64,000 bases of DNA, taken from the NCBI GenBank assembly GCA_049591295.1, contig JBAWEQ010000025.1, positions 43,888 to 107,887 on the forward strand, written 5' to 3'. The stretch comes from DTPS01 sp049591295 (lineage in GTDB: Bacteria > Acidobacteriota > UBA4820 > DSQY01). Under the pieces are notes generated by a model. That model was not told the origin of the DNA, did no database searches, and worked only from the letters and a program-made list of their open reading frames with translations. How positions within the stretch are numbered: the first letter of the stretch is position 1; every line of letters begins with the position of its first letter. The position numbers were made by a program, and so were the translations under genes. Of this stretch, positions 40,773 through 49,669 are shown piece after piece.

Positions 40773-41440
40773 TCCTCCTGGAGGAGGTCTGGCGCACCTT
40801 CCAGGTGGGCGAGACGGAGGTCAGCGCGCTCAAGGGGATCTCCCTCGCCATCGGCCGGGGCAACCATGTGGCGCTGGTGGGCCCATCGGGCTCCGGCAAG
40901 TCCACCCTCCTCCACATCCTGGGCTGTCTCGACCGGCCCACCCGAGGCCGCTACCTCTTCGAGGAGAGGGACACGGGCTCGCTGAGCGAGCTGGAGCGCT
41001 CCGCCCTCCGCCAGAGCAGGATCGGCTTCGTCTTCCAGTTCTTCCACCTCCTCTCCCGTCTCACGGCGGCGGGCAACGTGGAGCTGCCCATGATGTTTGC
41101 CGGGGTGGCACCCGAGGAGCGGCGGACGAGGGCGCAGGAGGCCCTCCGGTCGGTGGGGCTGGCCCAGCGGGCCAAGCACAGGCCCGACCAGCTTTCCGGT
41201 GGCGAGCGCCAGCGCGTGGCCATCGCCAGGGCCGTGGTCATGGGACCCTCGCTCCTCCTCGCCGACGAGCCGACGGGCAACCTCGACCGCGCCTCCTCCC
41301 GGGAGGTCATGGAGCTGCTGGAGCGCATGAACGCCGACGGCCTGACCCTGGTGGTGGTGACCCACGACCCGGACATCGCCAGGCGGGCCCGGCGGGTGAT
41401 CCGGCTGTCCGACGGAACCATGGAGGAGGATGCGCCGTGA
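40769..41440 (+). CDS. ABC transporter ATP-binding protein (MacB/LolD type)
   Basis: 223 residues with Walker A GPSGSGKST, the Q-loop in FVFQFFHLL, signature LSGGERQRVAIARA, Walker B LLLADEPTGNLD and switch histidine VVTHD. The GTG start overlaps the adaptor stop and the stop overlaps the first permease (GTGA). It belongs to the exporter group that uses MacB-type mechanotransmission rather than import. Confidence 0.95.
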   Translation: MILLEEVWRTFQVGETEVSALKGISLAIGRGNHVALVGPSGSGKSTLLHILGCLDRPTRGRYLFEERDTGSLSELERSALRQSRIGFVFQFFHLLSRLTAAGNVELPMMFAGVAPEERRTRAQEALRSVGLAQRAKHRPDQLSGGERQRVAIARAVVMGPSLLLADEPTGNLDRASSREVMELLERMNADGLTLVVVTHDPDIARRARRVIRLSDGTMEEDAP

Positions 41441-42639
41441 GGGCGCCGGACCTGCTCCGCTTTGCGGCGGGCGCGCTCTCCGGCCACCGGCTGCGGACCC
41501 TCCTGTCCGTGGCCGGCGTGGGCGTCGGCGTGGCGGCGGTGGTCTCCCTCACGGCCCTGGGGGAGGGCGCCAGGCAGTACGTCGTCAACGAGTTCACCTC
41601 CCTAGGCTCCAACCTCCTGATCGTCATGCCCGGCAAGGTCGAGACCACCGGCTCCATACCCTTCGGAGGCGTCACCCACGATCTCACCCTGGAGGATTTC
41701 CAGGCACTGGTGGGCCGGATCTTCCTCATCCGCTCGGCCGCCCCGCTCGCGGTGGGCAGCGAGACCCTCCGGCACGGAGACCTCGGCCGCACCATCCCCA
41801 TCCTTGGGACCACGGCCTCTTACGCCGAGGTGCGCCACCTGGAGATGGCCTCGGGCTCATTCCTGCCGCAGAGGGACCCGGAGGAGGCGGGCAACGAGAT
41901 CGTGCTCGGGACCAAGGTCGCCCGCGAGCTGTTCGGCGGCGAGAACCCCCTGGGCAAGCTGGTGCGGATGGGCGTGTGGCGGTTCCGCGTGGTGGGGGTT
42001 GCGGCGCCGAAGGGGCGCTCCCTCCTCGGCTTCGACATGGACGACGCCGCCTTCGTCCCCGTGCGCACGGTCATGCAGGCCTTCGACCGGCGCACCCTCT
42101 TCCGCATCCTCCTCGAGATCCGTTCGAGGGGCGAGATGGAGCAGGCCAAGCGCGAGGTGGTGCGGCTGCTCGCCGAGCGCCACCACACGGAGGACGTCAC
42201 GGTCATCACCCAGGATGCCGTCCTCTCGGCCTTCTCGGCCATCCTGAACGCGCTTACCCTGGCGCTGGCCGGGATCGCCGCCATCTCCCTGGCCGTGGCG
42301 GGGGTGGGGATCATGAACGTCATGCTCGTCTCAGTCTCCGAGCGAAGGGCCGAGGTGGGGCTCCTGAAGGCGCTGGGGGCCACGGACGGGCAGGTGCTCG
42401 CGGCCTTTCTGGCGGAGGCATCGCTTCTGACGGCCGCCGGGGGTCTGGCGGGCCTGGGGGCGGGCCTCGCCGCGGTGCGGATTCTGACGGCCGTCTACCC
42501 GGCCTTTCCCGCCTCCCCGCCGGCCTGGGCAATCGGCGCCTCCCTGGCCGTCTCCGTCCTGGTGGGGCTGACCTTCGGCCTCTGGCCCGCCTATCGAGCC
42601 ACCCGCCTGGACCCCGTGAACGCCCTGATGCGGAGGTAG
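41437..42639 (+). CDS. MacB-type ABC permease, first paralogue
   Basis: 400 residues: transmembrane helix 1 with LLSVAGVGVGVAAVVSLTALGEGAR, a periplasmic MacB_PCD domain, then three C-terminal helices (FtsX domain) containing GIMNVMLVSVSERRAEVGLLKALGA. The ATPase is on a separate chain, unlike fused MacB. It is followed after one base by a second permease of equal length, suggesting a heterodimeric transporter. Confidence 0.94.
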   Translation: MRAPDLLRFAAGALSGHRLRTLLSVAGVGVGVAAVVSLTALGEGARQYVVNEFTSLGSNLLIVMPGKVETTGSIPFGGVTHDLTLEDFQALVGRIFLIRSAAPLAVGSETLRHGDLGRTIPILGTTASYAEVRHLEMASGSFLPQRDPEEAGNEIVLGTKVARELFGGENPLGKLVRMGVWRFRVVGVAAPKGRSLLGFDMDDAAFVPVRTVMQAFDRRTLFRILLEIRSRGEMEQAKREVVRLLAERHHTEDVTVITQDAVLSAFSAILNALTLALAGIAAISLAVAGVGIMNVMLVSVSERRAEVGLLKALGATDGQVLAAFLAEASLLTAAGGLAGLGAGLAAVRILTAVYPAFPASPPAWAIGASLAVSVLVGLTFGLWPAYRATRLDPVNALMRR

Positions 42640-42640
42640 C

Positions 42641-43843
42641 GTGCGGTTCCTCGACCTGGCCAGGTTCGTCGCGGGCGCCCTCACCGGCCACCGGCTCCGG
42701 TCGGCCCTCTCCGCCCTGGGAGTGGCCATCGGGGTCGCGGCCGTGGTCCTGCTGACCTCCCTGGGTGAGGGGACTCGGCAGTACATCGTCTCGCAGTTCT
42801 CCCAGTTCGGGACCTCGCTCGTCGGCATCTCTCCCGGGAAGGTCAAGACCTTCGGCGTCCCGGGGGTCTTCGGCGGCACGACCCACCAGCTCACGCTCTA
42901 CGACGCCGCCTCTCTCGAACACCTGCCCGGCATCGAGAAGGTGGTCCCGGTGGTCTTCGGCCAGGCCCGGGTGGAGGCCGAGGGTCTGGGCCGGGACGTC
43001 TACATCTACGGGGTGACCCACGACGCCAGCGCCGCCTGGAAGTTCCCCGTGGCCGAGGGGAGCTTCCTCCCCGAGATGGATCCCGACCGGTGCGCCTCCC
43101 TCTGCGTGCTGGGCCCCAAACTTGCCCGCGAGATCTTCCAGGGGACTTCGCCCCTGGGGAGGAGGGTCCGCATCGGCGGATCGAGCTTTCTCGTGGTCGG
43201 CGTGATGGAGCCGAAGGGGCAGTTCGTGGGCTTCGACCTGGACGACTCGGCCTACATCCCCGTGGCCTCCGCCATGGACCTCTTCAACCTCACGGAGCTC
43301 AACGAGATCGACGTGCTGGCGGCCTCCACCGGGGCCATCCCCGGCGTGGTGGAGGAGGTCCGCTCCGTGCTCACGGCACGCCACCGCGGGAACGACGACT
43401 TCACCATCACCACCCAGACGGAGATGCTGGACGTCTTCGGCCGCGTCATGGACATCATCACCGCCGCCGTCTCGGCCATCGCCGGGATCTCCCTGCTCGT
43501 GGGGGCCATCGGGATCCTGACCATCATGTGGATCTCGGTGAACGAGCGCACCGCCGAGATCGGGCTCCTGAGGGCTCTCGGGCTGACGCGCCAGGGCGTG
43601 GAGAGGCTCTTCCTGCTGGAGTCGGCCCTCCTGGCGGGCGCGGGCGGGCTGTTGGGGCTCCTCGGCGGCCTCGGCCTGGGGTCGCTCCTGACGGCCCTCC
43701 TGCCCGGCCTGCCCTTCAAGACCTCCGCCGGGGCCGCCGTCGCGGCGGTGGCCATGAGCCTCCTAGTCGGCCTGGCCAGCGGCTGGCTCCCCGCCCGGCG
43801 GGCCTCCGGCCTCGATCCGGTGGAGGCCCTGAGGGCGGAGTGA
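42641..43843 (+). CDS. MacB-type ABC permease, second paralogue
   Basis: 400 residues with the same plan: ALSALGVAIGVAAVVLLTSLGEGTRQYI in the first helix, a MacB_PCD domain and a C-terminal FtsX domain (LTIMWISVNERTAEIGLLRALGLTRQ). The GTG start is one base after the previous stop. The two permeases are clearly paralogous but diverged in the periplasmic domain. The exported substrate (antibiotic, lipid or peptide) is not indicated. Confidence 0.94.
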   Translation: MRFLDLARFVAGALTGHRLRSALSALGVAIGVAAVVLLTSLGEGTRQYIVSQFSQFGTSLVGISPGKVKTFGVPGVFGGTTHQLTLYDAASLEHLPGIEKVVPVVFGQARVEAEGLGRDVYIYGVTHDASAAWKFPVAEGSFLPEMDPDRCASLCVLGPKLAREIFQGTSPLGRRVRIGGSSFLVVGVMEPKGQFVGFDLDDSAYIPVASAMDLFNLTELNEIDVLAASTGAIPGVVEEVRSVLTARHRGNDDFTITTQTEMLDVFGRVMDIITAAVSAIAGISLLVGAIGILTIMWISVNERTAEIGLLRALGLTRQGVERLFLLESALLAGAGGLLGLLGGLGLGSLLTALLPGLPFKTSAGAAVAAVAMSLLVGLASGWLPARRASGLDPVEALRAE

Positions 43844-44000
43844 GGGCGGAGACCCGAGGGGACCGCCCGCCGGCGCCGGGGCCCGCGTCTCCTCCGGCAA
43901 CCTTCGCGGCGGCGCTGCGTAGACCCATCCCGGGAGGCGGTTCCAGAGGGGAGCCGGGTTCCCGGATCCGTCCCGAACCGAATCGGATGCGAGGTGATCC

Positions 44001-46022
44001 ATGCGAAGAGCCTCAATCGTCCTGGTCCTGCTGGCGGTGTGCGTCCTGGCCCTTGGTCAGGCTCCCCCGAAGCACCCCGTCACGCCCGAGGACATCGTGA
44101 AGATGACGCAGTACCGCGGCGGGACCATCTCGCCCGACGGAGTCCGGTTTCTCTACGTCACGGCCCGCACGGACTACCCCGCCTCCGACAAGACGGTGAG
44201 CCACATCACCCTCGTCCCCGCCGCTGGCGGCGCCTCGCGGCAGATGACCGCCAGCGAGGCGGGCGAGTCCTCTCCGGCCTGGGCGCCCGACGGCCGGTCC
44301 TTCGCCTTCGTCTCTCGGCGCAACGGCTCCCCGCAGGTCTTCCTCATGCCCGTGGACGGCGGTGAGGGCATCCAGGTGGGCAAGCTCAAGGTGGCCCCCG
44401 CCTCGCCCCTGCGCTTCTCGCCCGACGGCAAGGAGATCGCCTTCCTGGCCGTGCCCGAGCCCACGGCGGAGCAGAAGGCCCGCGAGGAGAAGACCGGCGG
44501 CGCCGAGGTCATGGAGGCCCCGCGCGACATGACCCAGCTCTTCACGCTGGGCGTGCCCGGCGGCACGCTCTCCCAGGTCACCCCCGGCACCTACAACGTG
44601 GCCGAGTTCGACTGGGCCCCGGACGGCCGCTCTTTCGCCCTCGTCACCGCCGCGAGCCAGCTCTTTTACGACAACATGACCGAGGCCTCCGTGCGCGTGG
44701 TCAACCTCAAAGGCGAGACCCTCGCCCTCCTCTCGCCGAAGGCGGGCCCCATCCAGGGCGCAGCGATCTTCTCCCCCGACGGCACGCGGGTGGCCTGGCG
44801 CTACGCCACCGAGGGGCTGAGCGACATGAACGGCGTGGCGGTGGCCTCGGCGGACGGCAAGAGCTTCACCAACGCCGCCGCGAAGGTGGACTACGACTTC
44901 TTCCAGATCGCCTGGATGGCCGGCGGCAGGAGCCTCATGGCCCTCACCATGGAGGGCACGCGCTCCTGCCTCCGCCGCCTGGACCTGGCCTCGGGCGAGG
45001 CCCGCCTCGTCTACGCCCCGGCGGGCGTGATCTGGGGCTTTCAGATGGACCGCGCGCGGCGCCGCCTCGTCTTCGCCTTCACCGACCCCCAGACCCCGCG
45101 CGACCCCTGGAGCATGAACACGGACGGCACCGACCCCGTCCAGCTCGCCGACGTCAACCCGCAGGTGAAGGACTGGCTCCTGCCCAGGACCGAGCGCCTC
45201 TCCTACGAGTCGGCGAAGGGCGTGAAGATCGAGGCGCTCTTCGATCCGGCGGCCGTCCCTCCCAAGGCGGGCATCGCCCCACTCATGGTCATGCCCCACG
45301 GCGGCCCCGACTGGCTGGACCAGGAGGGCTTCGATCCCTGGGTGGCCTACTTCGCCGGCCAGGGCTACGGCGTCCTGCGCGTCAACTTCCGGGGCAGCCT
45401 CGGCTACGGCATGGCCTTCTACGCCTCCAACCGCGGCAAGGAGGGCTTCGTGGACTACGACGACATCATGGCCGGCGTGGACACCCTCATCGCCCGCAAG
45501 ATGGCCGACCCTCAGAAGCTCGTCATCGGCGGCTGGTCCTACGGCGGATGCATGACCGAGTGGGCGATCTGCCGGACCGACCGCTTCAAGGCCGCCGTCG
45601 TGGGCGCCGGCGTGTCCGACTACATCTCCAACTACGCCCAGTCCGACGTCAACCACGGCCTGGCCGGCGAGTGGGAGTTCCTCGGCAATCCGTACGACGA
45701 CCCCGAGGCCTACATGAAGGACTCGGCCGTCTTCCACATCCGGTCCGTGAAGACCCCCGTCCTCATCCTCCACGGCACAGCCGACGAGCGCGTCCCCTAC
45801 GCCCAGGGCCTTGAGCTCTTCCGCGCCCTCAAGACCACAGGCAAGCAGGTGGAGATGGTCTCCTACCCCGGAGAGGGTCACGGCTTCCGCAAGCCCGCCC
45901 ACGACATCGACCGCCTCAACCGCTGGCTCGCCTTCTACAATAAGGCGCTGGGAATCGGCCCGAAGACGCCCGAGAAGCCGGCCCCAGACGGCGCGGAGAC
46001 ACCCCCGCCGAGCCCCCGGTAG
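44001..46022 (+). CDS. Secreted S9-family prolyl oligopeptidase / DPP-IV-like peptidase
   Basis: 673 residues: signal peptide (RASIVLVLLAVCVLALG), a beta-propeller of TolB/WD-like repeats (SPDGVRFLYV, SPAWAPDGRSFAFVSRR, RFSPDGKEIAFL) and an alpha/beta-hydrolase domain. The catalytic triad is complete: Ser513 in GWSYGG, Asp595 in HGTADERVP and His627 in GEGHGF. It hydrolyses short peptides, probably in the periplasm or outside. The gene lies 157 bases after the ABC operon. A 671-codon open frame on the opposite strand is a composition artefact. Confidence 0.95.
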   Translation: MRRASIVLVLLAVCVLALGQAPPKHPVTPEDIVKMTQYRGGTISPDGVRFLYVTARTDYPASDKTVSHITLVPAAGGASRQMTASEAGESSPAWAPDGRSFAFVSRRNGSPQVFLMPVDGGEGIQVGKLKVAPASPLRFSPDGKEIAFLAVPEPTAEQKAREEKTGGAEVMEAPRDMTQLFTLGVPGGTLSQVTPGTYNVAEFDWAPDGRSFALVTAASQLFYDNMTEASVRVVNLKGETLALLSPKAGPIQGAAIFSPDGTRVAWRYATEGLSDMNGVAVASADGKSFTNAAAKVDYDFFQIAWMAGGRSLMALTMEGTRSCLRRLDLASGEARLVYAPAGVIWGFQMDRARRRLVFAFTDPQTPRDPWSMNTDGTDPVQLADVNPQVKDWLLPRTERLSYESAKGVKIEALFDPAAVPPKAGIAPLMVMPHGGPDWLDQEGFDPWVAYFAGQGYGVLRVNFRGSLGYGMAFYASNRGKEGFVDYDDIMAGVDTLIARKMADPQKLVIGGWSYGGCMTEWAICRTDRFKAAVVGAGVSDYISNYAQSDVNHGLAGEWEFLGNPYDDPEAYMKDSAVFHIRSVKTPVLILHGTADERVPYAQGLELFRALKTTGKQVEMVSYPGEGHGFRKPAHDIDRLNRWLAFYNKALGIGPKTPEKPAPDGAETPPPSPR

Positions 46023-46035
46023 AGGCACGAGTTGC

Positions 46036-46054
46036 AGGTTGGAAGGTTGAAAGG
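46036..46054. repeat. Short tandem AGGTTGRA patch
   Basis: AGGTTGGA-AGGTTGAA-AGG just after the S9 peptidase stop. Together with the patch at 39.5 kb it brackets the ABC-operon and peptidase block. Function unknown. Confidence 0.4.
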
Positions 46055-46279
46055 ATGCGGACGCCGAAGCGTGACGCAGCAGATGGTCCGCCGCCGTCGG
46101 CGCACCCCAGGAGGGGGGACATCCTCACCTCCCCGGGTGCTTTGCTCACCCCCCCGGCGTGGAGGGCGTAAAGGGGTGACATTTCTCGCCGGACGAGGTA
46201 AGGTTCCAACGTTGGGGTGCGGGGTCCCGGGGGTCCGGTGCCGTTGGTGCGCAAGCCCCGAGAAGGAGCGCGTTGCGCC

Positions 46280-46771
46280 ATGGCCGAACCCATGAAGATC
46301 GCCCAGGATTGCGTGGTCACCATCGACTACACCCTCACCGACGACGCCGGCGCCGTCATCGACAGCAGCTCGGACGGCGAGCCCCTCACCTACCTCCACG
46401 GCCACTCCCAGATCATCCCCGGCCTCGAAAAGGCGCTCGAGGGGAAGGTCAAGGGCGAGAAGCACCAGATGCACGTCCCGGCCGCCGAAGGGTACGGCGA
46501 CCACGACCCCGAGAAGGTCTTCACCGAGCCGCGCGACCGCTTCGACTTCGAGGTGGAGCCCGGCCAGATCCTCCAGGCCCACAGCGAGGACGGCGAGACC
46601 CTCACCTTCCAGGTCGTCGAGGTCAGCGACCAGGGGGTGAAGCTCGACGGAAACCATCCCCTGGCCGGCAAGAACCTCAACTTCGACGTGACCGTCATCG
46701 AGGTCCGCGCCGCCGCCGCCGAGGAGCTGGAGCACGGCCACGCCCACTCGGGCGACGGCCACCACCACTGA
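46280..46771 (+). CDS. FKBP-type peptidyl-prolyl isomerase, SlyD-like
   Basis: 163 residues: the FKBP core is split by an insert-in-flap domain (DYTLTDDAGAVIDSS, YLHGHSQIIPGLEKALEG, EGYGDHDPEKVF), and the C-terminus is His-rich (HGHAHSGDGHHH). SlyD proteins are cytosolic proline isomerases and chaperones that bind nickel through such tails and help hydrogenase maturation. ATG 46280 is taken; ATG 46292 is possible. The 257 bases upstream hold GC-rich dyads but no clear promoter. Confidence 0.94.
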   Translation: MAEPMKIAQDCVVTIDYTLTDDAGAVIDSSSDGEPLTYLHGHSQIIPGLEKALEGKVKGEKHQMHVPAAEGYGDHDPEKVFTEPRDRFDFEVEPGQILQAHSEDGETLTFQVVEVSDQGVKLDGNHPLAGKNLNFDVTVIEVRAAAAEELEHGHAHSGDGHHH

Positions 46772-46782
46772 GCGAGACTGCG

Positions 46783-47577
46783 ATGAGCGCCCCGCCTTTG
46801 CGCATCCCCTTCTACCAGGTGGACGCCTTCACGAGCCGCCTCTTCGGGGGCAACCCGGCGGGCGTCTGCCTGCTCGAGAGCTGGCTCCCCGCGGAGGTCA
46901 TGCAGGCCGTCGCCGCCGAGAACAACCTCTCAGAGACGGCCTTCCTCGTGAAGGAGGGCGACGGCTGGGGCCTGCGCTGGTTCACCCCCGAGGTGGAGGT
47001 GGACCTGTGCGGCCACGCCACCCTGGCGAGCGGCTTCGTGTTGCTGAAGGTCCTACGCGAGGCGGCGGGCACGGTGCGCTTCTCCACGCAGAGCGGCCCC
47101 CTCGCCGTGAACGAGGAGGGGAATCTCCTCTCCATGGACTTCCCCTCCCGGCCGGGCGAACCCTGCCAGGCGCCCCCGCGCCTCCTGGAGGGGCTCGGCA
47201 TCGCCGCGGCGGAGGTGAGGCGCTCGCGGGACTACTTGGTGGTGGTGGAGACCGAGGAGCAGGTCCGCTCTCTGCGCCCGGACATGGGCCGGCTGGCCGG
47301 CCTGGAGGCCCTCGGAGTCATCGTGACGGCCCCGGGGCGCACCTGCGACTTCGTCTCGCGCTTCTTCGCCCCCGACGCCGGCGTCCCGGAGGACCCGGTC
47401 ACCGGCTCGGCCCACTGCACCCTCGTCCCCTACTGGTCCCACCGCCTGGGGAAGAAGCGGCTACACGCCCTCCAGGTCTCCGCCCGAGGAGGCGAGCTCT
47501 TCTGTGAAGACCGCGGCGGCAGGGTCTCCATCGCAGGAACCGCCGCCCTCTACCTCCGGGGCCACATCCTGGTCTGA
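46783..47577 (+). CDS. PhzF-family epimerase/isomerase
   Basis: 264 residues with two mirrored hotdog-like halves: FYQVDAFTSRLFGGNPAGVC and NNLSETAFL with the catalytic Glu, VDLCGHATLAS, and PEDPVTGSAHC in the second half. The family includes phenazine-pathway PhzF and many uncharacterised isomerases. It follows the SlyD gene by 11 bases, with no phenazine genes nearby, so the substrate is unknown. Confidence 0.92.
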   Translation: MSAPPLRIPFYQVDAFTSRLFGGNPAGVCLLESWLPAEVMQAVAAENNLSETAFLVKEGDGWGLRWFTPEVEVDLCGHATLASGFVLLKVLREAAGTVRFSTQSGPLAVNEEGNLLSMDFPSRPGEPCQAPPRLLEGLGIAAAEVRRSRDYLVVVETEEQVRSLRPDMGRLAGLEALGVIVTAPGRTCDFVSRFFAPDAGVPEDPVTGSAHCTLVPYWSHRLGKKRLHALQVSARGGELFCEDRGGRVSIAGTAALYLRGHILV

Positions 47578-47660
47578 AGCCGAATCGCGCTCCGGAGAGC
47601 GCTCCTGCGACGACGGGACTCCGTGCCGGAAGCGCAGGGGTTCTTAAGAGCCGCCTTCCC

Positions 47661-49292
47661 CTACAAGATGAAGTCCGTAGAGATGAAGTTGGAGCGGTGG
47701 TCCCGCACGATATCCTCCACGATGGCCTTGTTCGGCTCCGTGGTCTTGGCCGCCACGATGGTCCGGATGGAGAAGACCCTTAGCGCGTCCGACACGGAGA
47801 GCGTCCCCTCCGCCGAATCCTTCCGCCCGCAGAACGGGAAGGTGTCCGGCCCCCGTTGGCACTGGCTGTTGATGTTGACCCGGCAGACCTGGTTCACCAG
47901 CGGGTCCACCAGCCTCCCGATGACCTCCGGGTCGCTGCCGAACAGGCTGACCTGCTGGCCGTAGTTCGATTCGATGACGTAGCGGATGGGCCTCTCGATG
48001 TCGTCGAAGGAGGCCACCGGGATGATCGGCCCGAACTGCTCCTCGTGATAGACGCGCATGGTCTCGTTCACCGGGTAGAGCACGGCGGGATGGAAGAAGG
48101 TGCCCGCCACGGTGCCGCCTCCGGGATTCATCACCTTGGCCCCCTTGGCTTCGGCGTCCTCCACGAGCTCACGGAGGTAGCGCGTCTTGTCCAGCTCGGG
48201 CATGGGCGTCACCCTGACGCCCTCCTCCCAGGGCATGCCCATCCTGAGGTCCGTCACGGCGCGGGAGAGCTTGTCCAGGAAGACGCCCGCGATCTCCGAG
48301 TGCACCCAGAGCATCTTGAGGGCCGTGCAGCGCTGGCCGTTGTAGGAGAGGGCGCCGAGCACGCACTCGGGGACGGTGAGCTCCAGATCGGCATCCCTGA
48401 GGATGATGGCGGCGTTCTTCGCCTCCAGCCCCAGCACGCTCCTCAGCCGGTGGGGCTTGGGGTGCTGCTTCTTCAGCAGGTCCGCCGCCCTGCTGGAGCC
48501 GATGAAGGCCAGCACGTCCACCTTTCCCGTGCCCATCAGGGGATGGACCACCTGCTGTCCGCGTCCGAAGACCGTGTTCACAACGCCCCGCGGGAAGGAG
48601 TCGTGGAAGGCCTCCAGCAGCGGGAAGTGCAGCAGGACTCCCAGGCGCGGCGGCTTGAAGATCACCGCATTCCCCATGATGAGGGCCGGGATGAGCGTGG
48701 TGAAGGTCTCGTTGAGGGGGTAGTTGTGGGGCCCCATGCAGAGCACGACGCCCAGGGGACCGCGGCGGATCTGGCCGATGATCCCCTTCTGGATCACGAA
48801 GCGGGAGGAGACCCGGTCCAGCTCCTTCATGGCGTCCACCGTGTCACGGATGTACTCGACCGTGCGGTCGAACTCGTTGGCGGCGTCCTGGTGGGTCTTG
48901 CCGATCTCCCACATGAGGAGCTTCACCACCTCGTCCCGCTTCTCGCGCATGCGGAAGGTGAAGTCCTCCACGTACTTGATGCGCTGGCGCACGGACATGG
49001 TGGGCCAGAGGCCCCGCCCGTGGTCGTAGGCGCGCACGGCCGCCTCCAGCGCTTCCAGGGAGGTCGCTTCGTCCATGAGCGGGTAGCGTCCCAGCAGCTT
49101 CTGGTCCAGCGCCTCGCCGTCCCGAATGCAGACCGGCGAGAGGACGTCCCGCATCGGGCCCTCCCAGCGGCGCAGCTCGCCGTCCACCAGGTACCGGTCG
49201 CACACCACGGGGCCATCCAGGCTGAACTCCGCGGGCACCTCGCCAGCGGCCGGAAACATCCGCCGGATTTTTTCTTCGAATTCCATGACCAT
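47661..49292 (-). CDS. gapN: NADP-dependent glyceraldehyde-3-phosphate dehydrogenase (GapN-like ALDH)
   Basis: A 543-residue aldehyde dehydrogenase. The catalytic Cys is in SYNGQRCTALK, the general-base Glu in LGLEAKNAAII, and the cofactor loop is GSSRAADLL. The C-terminal NSQCQRGPDTFPFCGRKDSAEGT is the hallmark of non-phosphorylating GapN, giving NADPH and 3-phosphoglycerate. It is slightly longer than streptococcal GapN because of its N-terminus. ATG 49292 follows AAAGGAGG with 5-base spacing. It converges on phzF and is divergent from the PAS-GGDEF-EAL gene. Confidence 0.9.
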   Translation of the reverse strand: MVMEFEEKIRRMFPAAGEVPAEFSLDGPVVCDRYLVDGELRRWEGPMRDVLSPVCIRDGEALDQKLLGRYPLMDEATSLEALEAAVRAYDHGRGLWPTMSVRQRIKYVEDFTFRMREKRDEVVKLLMWEIGKTHQDAANEFDRTVEYIRDTVDAMKELDRVSSRFVIQKGIIGQIRRGPLGVVLCMGPHNYPLNETFTTLIPALIMGNAVIFKPPRLGVLLHFPLLEAFHDSFPRGVVNTVFGRGQQVVHPLMGTGKVDVLAFIGSSRAADLLKKQHPKPHRLRSVLGLEAKNAAIILRDADLELTVPECVLGALSYNGQRCTALKMLWVHSEIAGVFLDKLSRAVTDLRMGMPWEEGVRVTPMPELDKTRYLRELVEDAEAKGAKVMNPGGGTVAGTFFHPAVLYPVNETMRVYHEEQFGPIIPVASFDDIERPIRYVIESNYGQQVSLFGSDPEVIGRLVDPLVNQVCRVNINSQCQRGPDTFPFCGRKDSAEGTLSVSDALRVFSIRTIVAAKTTEPNKAIVEDIVRDHRSNFISTDFIL

Positions 49293-49669
49293 GGACCTCC
49301 TTTCGGGTTGTCCGTTCCCTTCCCTTTAATTTTCTACCATAGGACATCCTCACACACGCTACCACACTCAAGATTGCGTGCGGCCCTCTCTCTTCATCCG
49401 AAGACTCTCACGCACAGCCTGCCACGCCGCGGGTTCCGGTCCTGTGGGCGCGAACTGGGGGCGATCATTCTGTTACCGTGTCGTTACAGACTGTATCTCG
49501 AAAGTTCCAACCAATGGGGCGCCCCCTTCCGAGGAGAGCGGGGCTCGATGGGGTCAAAGATCATGTTCTCTCTGACAGTTATGATCATTCCTCCCCACGT
49601 CCCGGACCCGCGCCGACTTGGCAGAGCTCTTGCTGGCCAGTTGTTATTTGCTGACGGCGGAGGTGTGAA
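49293..49669. other. Divergent intergenic region (gapN / GGDEF-EAL)
   Basis: 377 bases, AT-richer than the flanks, that must hold both promoters. I see no full -35/-10 pair with good spacing on either strand. A direct repeat GTTACnG-N4-GTTACnG-like segment lies near 49475-49490 and could be a protein-binding site. No coding frame looks real. Confidence 0.4.

Noticed and set aside
44013..46028. 671-codon open frame on the minus strand opposite the S9 peptidase
   Set aside because: The plus strand encodes a complete S9 peptidase with signal peptide and catalytic triad. The minus frame is rich in Gly, Val, Leu, Ala and His without motifs, as expected from extreme GC3.
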